This document shows positions 62,815 through 64,000 of a stretch of 64,000 bases of DNA, piece after piece; positions within the stretch are counted from its first letter, which is position 1; the number at the start of each line of letters is the position of its first letter. A program made the position numbers and the translations under genes. The notes under the pieces were generated by a model. The model saw only the letters and a program-made list of their open reading frames with translations. It was not told where the DNA came from and did not search any database. Source of the stretch: Xiashengella succiniciproducens. Its GTDB lineage: Bacteria > Bacteroidota > Bacteroidia > Bacteroidales > Marinilabiliaceae. The stretch is taken from NCBI RefSeq assembly GCF_023674465.1, contig NZ_CP098400.1, forward strand, positions 248,001 through 312,000. Direction: 5' to 3'.

Positions 62815-64000
62815 ATGATAAAACGATCATTGGTCATATTGATTCTTGTGGTATTCCCACTCTTGCTTGTCAGTGCCGAGGAGCCCCGCAATGACAGGCC
62901 AAAGGTTGGTTTGGTTCTTAGTGGTGGAGGAGCCAAGGGCCTTGCTCATATAGGGGCAATAAAGGTGCTGGAGGAAGTTGGTATCAGACCAGATTATATA
63001 ACGGGTACCAGTATGGGTAGCATTATTGGGGGATTGTATTCCATCGGGTATACTGCTACCGAATTGGATTCTATAGTAAGCACGGCAGACTGGGCGCATC
63101 TTCTGTCTGACCGTGTTCCTCTTTCTGATGTGATTCCTGAAGAGAAGACCGACTATCAGCGTTTCCAGGTGGAACTTGATATTACAGAAGATGGTTTTGC
63201 GGTACCAATGGGACTGATTGGCGGGCATGCAATATCGGAATTGTTTGCCAGGCTTTCAGCACGTGTGTCGGGAACCTACTATTTCAAAGACTATCCTATT
63301 CCGTTCAAATGTGTTGCTGCCGACCTGCTTAGCGGAGAGCAGGTCATATTTGACAGGGGTAGTTTTTCTACAGCACTTAGGTCCAGTATGTCTATTCCGT
63401 CAGTGTTTTCTCCTGTAGAACTGGATACTCTCTATCTGGTAGATGGTGGTGTACTAAATAACTTTCCTGTAGATCTTTGCAGGGAGATGGGTGCTGATAT
63501 TATTATCGGGGTAAATGTTGGAAATGCCGACAGGGTAAATAAGGCTGATCTGAATTCTCTGATAGGGGTGTTGACGACTTCTACAATGATAGCCAACAGC
63601 TCCAATAACCGTGCGCAGTTGCCTTATGTAGATGTTGTGATTATGCCTGATTTAACTGGTTATAATGTTGCCAGCTTCTTTAATGCTCCTCAGATTATTG
63701 AGCGGGGAGAGCTTGCTGCCAGGGAGGTGTACGGGCAGCTTGACTCACTTGCAAGATTTCTGGATCAGTTCGATAAACCTAAGCCATTGTCAATACCTTC
63801 TGATCCTGTTGAGTTTGTGATTTCACGTGTTGAGGTAGATGGCCTTGAAAAGGTGAGCAGACGCTTCTTTATTTCCGGCCTTGGTATAAATGCAGGTGAT
63901 ACTGTAGATTTTAGTTTGCTTTCACAAGGCGTAAACCGATTGATTGGAACCAGATATTTCGACTATGTTACCTATAACCTGGAGCCGGAAGGTGGAAAGT
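62815..64000 (+). CDS. Patatin-like phospholipase with POTRA domain (outer-membrane type), 3' end beyond window
   Basis: About 395 codons before the window ends. A signal peptide (about 1-21), then a patatin domain: oxyanion loop GGGAKG (37-42), nucleophile S66 in GTSMG, and catalytic D210 in DGG. Beyond residue about 330 a POTRA-like domain begins (ISRVEVDGLEKVSRRFF), so a C-terminal beta-barrel is likely, as in PlpD/type Vd autotransporter-like proteins. It would be a surface or periplasmic lipid acyl hydrolase. ATG 62815 is chosen; an in-frame ATG at 62803 adds four residues. It follows the DUF58 gene by 43 bp. Confidence 0.92.
   Translation, partial: MIKRSLVILILVVFPLLLVSAEEPRNDRPKVGLVLSGGGAKGLAHIGAIKVLEEVGIRPDYITGTSMGSIIGGLYSIGYTATELDSIVSTADWAHLLSDRVPLSDVIPEEKTDYQRFQVELDITEDGFAVPMGLIGGHAISELFARLSARVSGTYYFKDYPIPFKCVAADLLSGEQVIFDRGSFSTALRSSMSIPSVFSPVELDTLYLVDGGVLNNFPVDLCREMGADIIIGVNVGNADRVNKADLNSLIGVLTTSTMIANSSNNRAQLPYVDVVIMPDLTGYNVASFFNAPQIIERGELAAREVYGQLDSLARFLDQFDKPKPLSIPSDPVEFVISRVEVDGLEKVSRRFFISGLGINAGDTVDFSLLSQGVNRLIGTRYFDYVTYNLEPEGGK

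Noticed and set aside
1-64000. tRNA, rRNA, CRISPR arrays, insertion sequences, prophage
   Set aside because: No cloverleaf-like or repeat-spacer patterns, transposase or integrase genes were found; intergenic gaps are short and mostly explained.

Overview
The window is a stretch of Bacteroidota chromosome. The best fit is a Bacteroidales/Marinilabiliales-type anaerobe or facultative bacterium, but the species cannot be named from the sequence. Pointers to the phylum are promoters of the TTTG-N19-TAnnTTTG type, near absence of Shine-Dalgarno sites, the gliding-associated ABC ATPase GldA, a C-terminus resembling a type IX secretion sorting domain, the long three-domain IspG, DUF5683 next to ParAB, Mpl, and a purH-mreBCD-mrdA-rodA run. 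There are no rRNA or tRNA genes, CRISPR arrays, insertion sequences or prophage. It is a dense housekeeping region.

Layout. 1-5.4 kb: lysS (cut by the window edge), lipA-lipB, recJ and a DMT permease. 5.5-9.6 kb: a lipoprotein, catalase, a DUF454 membrane protein and an MFS permease. 9.6-16.1 kb (minus): a seven-gene run of a small membrane protein, mutL, two rhomboids, an EEP-family protein, thyA and folA. 16.2-21.7 kb: yifB, pyrophosphatase and a 1037-residue ABC protein. 21.8-24.9 kb: uxuA plus an SDR oxidoreductase facing an AraC regulator. 25-30.2 kb: metH-metF-recX. 30.4-33.4 kb: a flippase-like protein, a nitroreductase and a KamA-family radical SAM enzyme with a long leader. 33.8-41.8 kb (minus): comF, then purH-mreB-mreC-mreD-mrdA-rodA. 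42-47.7 kb: mpl, a DUF4097 beta-repeat protein, a CoA-transferase, pdxH and gldA. 47.7-54.8 kb: ispG, a secreted protein, parA-parB-DUF5683-lytic transglycosylase. 55-62.8 kb: a zinc protease, an RDD protein, and a six-gene operon (SpoIIM, multi-TM protein, DUF4129, DUF4350, MoxR, DUF58) behind an excellent promoter. 62.8-64 kb: a patatin-POTRA protein cut by the window end.

Functional links. purH-mreBCD-mrdA-rodA, mpl, the MltD-like transglycosylase and parAB together cover cell-wall elongation, wall recycling and chromosome partition. metH and metF form the methyl-THF/methionine branch, and thyA-folA the dTMP/folate branch. uxuA and the SDR form a hexuronate (mannonate/fructuronate) step whose adjacent AraC gene shares a compact divergent promoter.

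The least expected signal is structural. Perfect inverted repeats with 9-12 bp arms and 0-6 nt spacers lie inside coding sequences (lysS, recJ, folA, yifB, araC, metH, mrdA, gldA, DUF4350). They share no consensus, and by a simple estimate are far commoner than chance. The MoxR/DUF58 operon is the most promising protein system of unclear function. Its DUF58 protein has Asn where the first metal-site Asp is expected.
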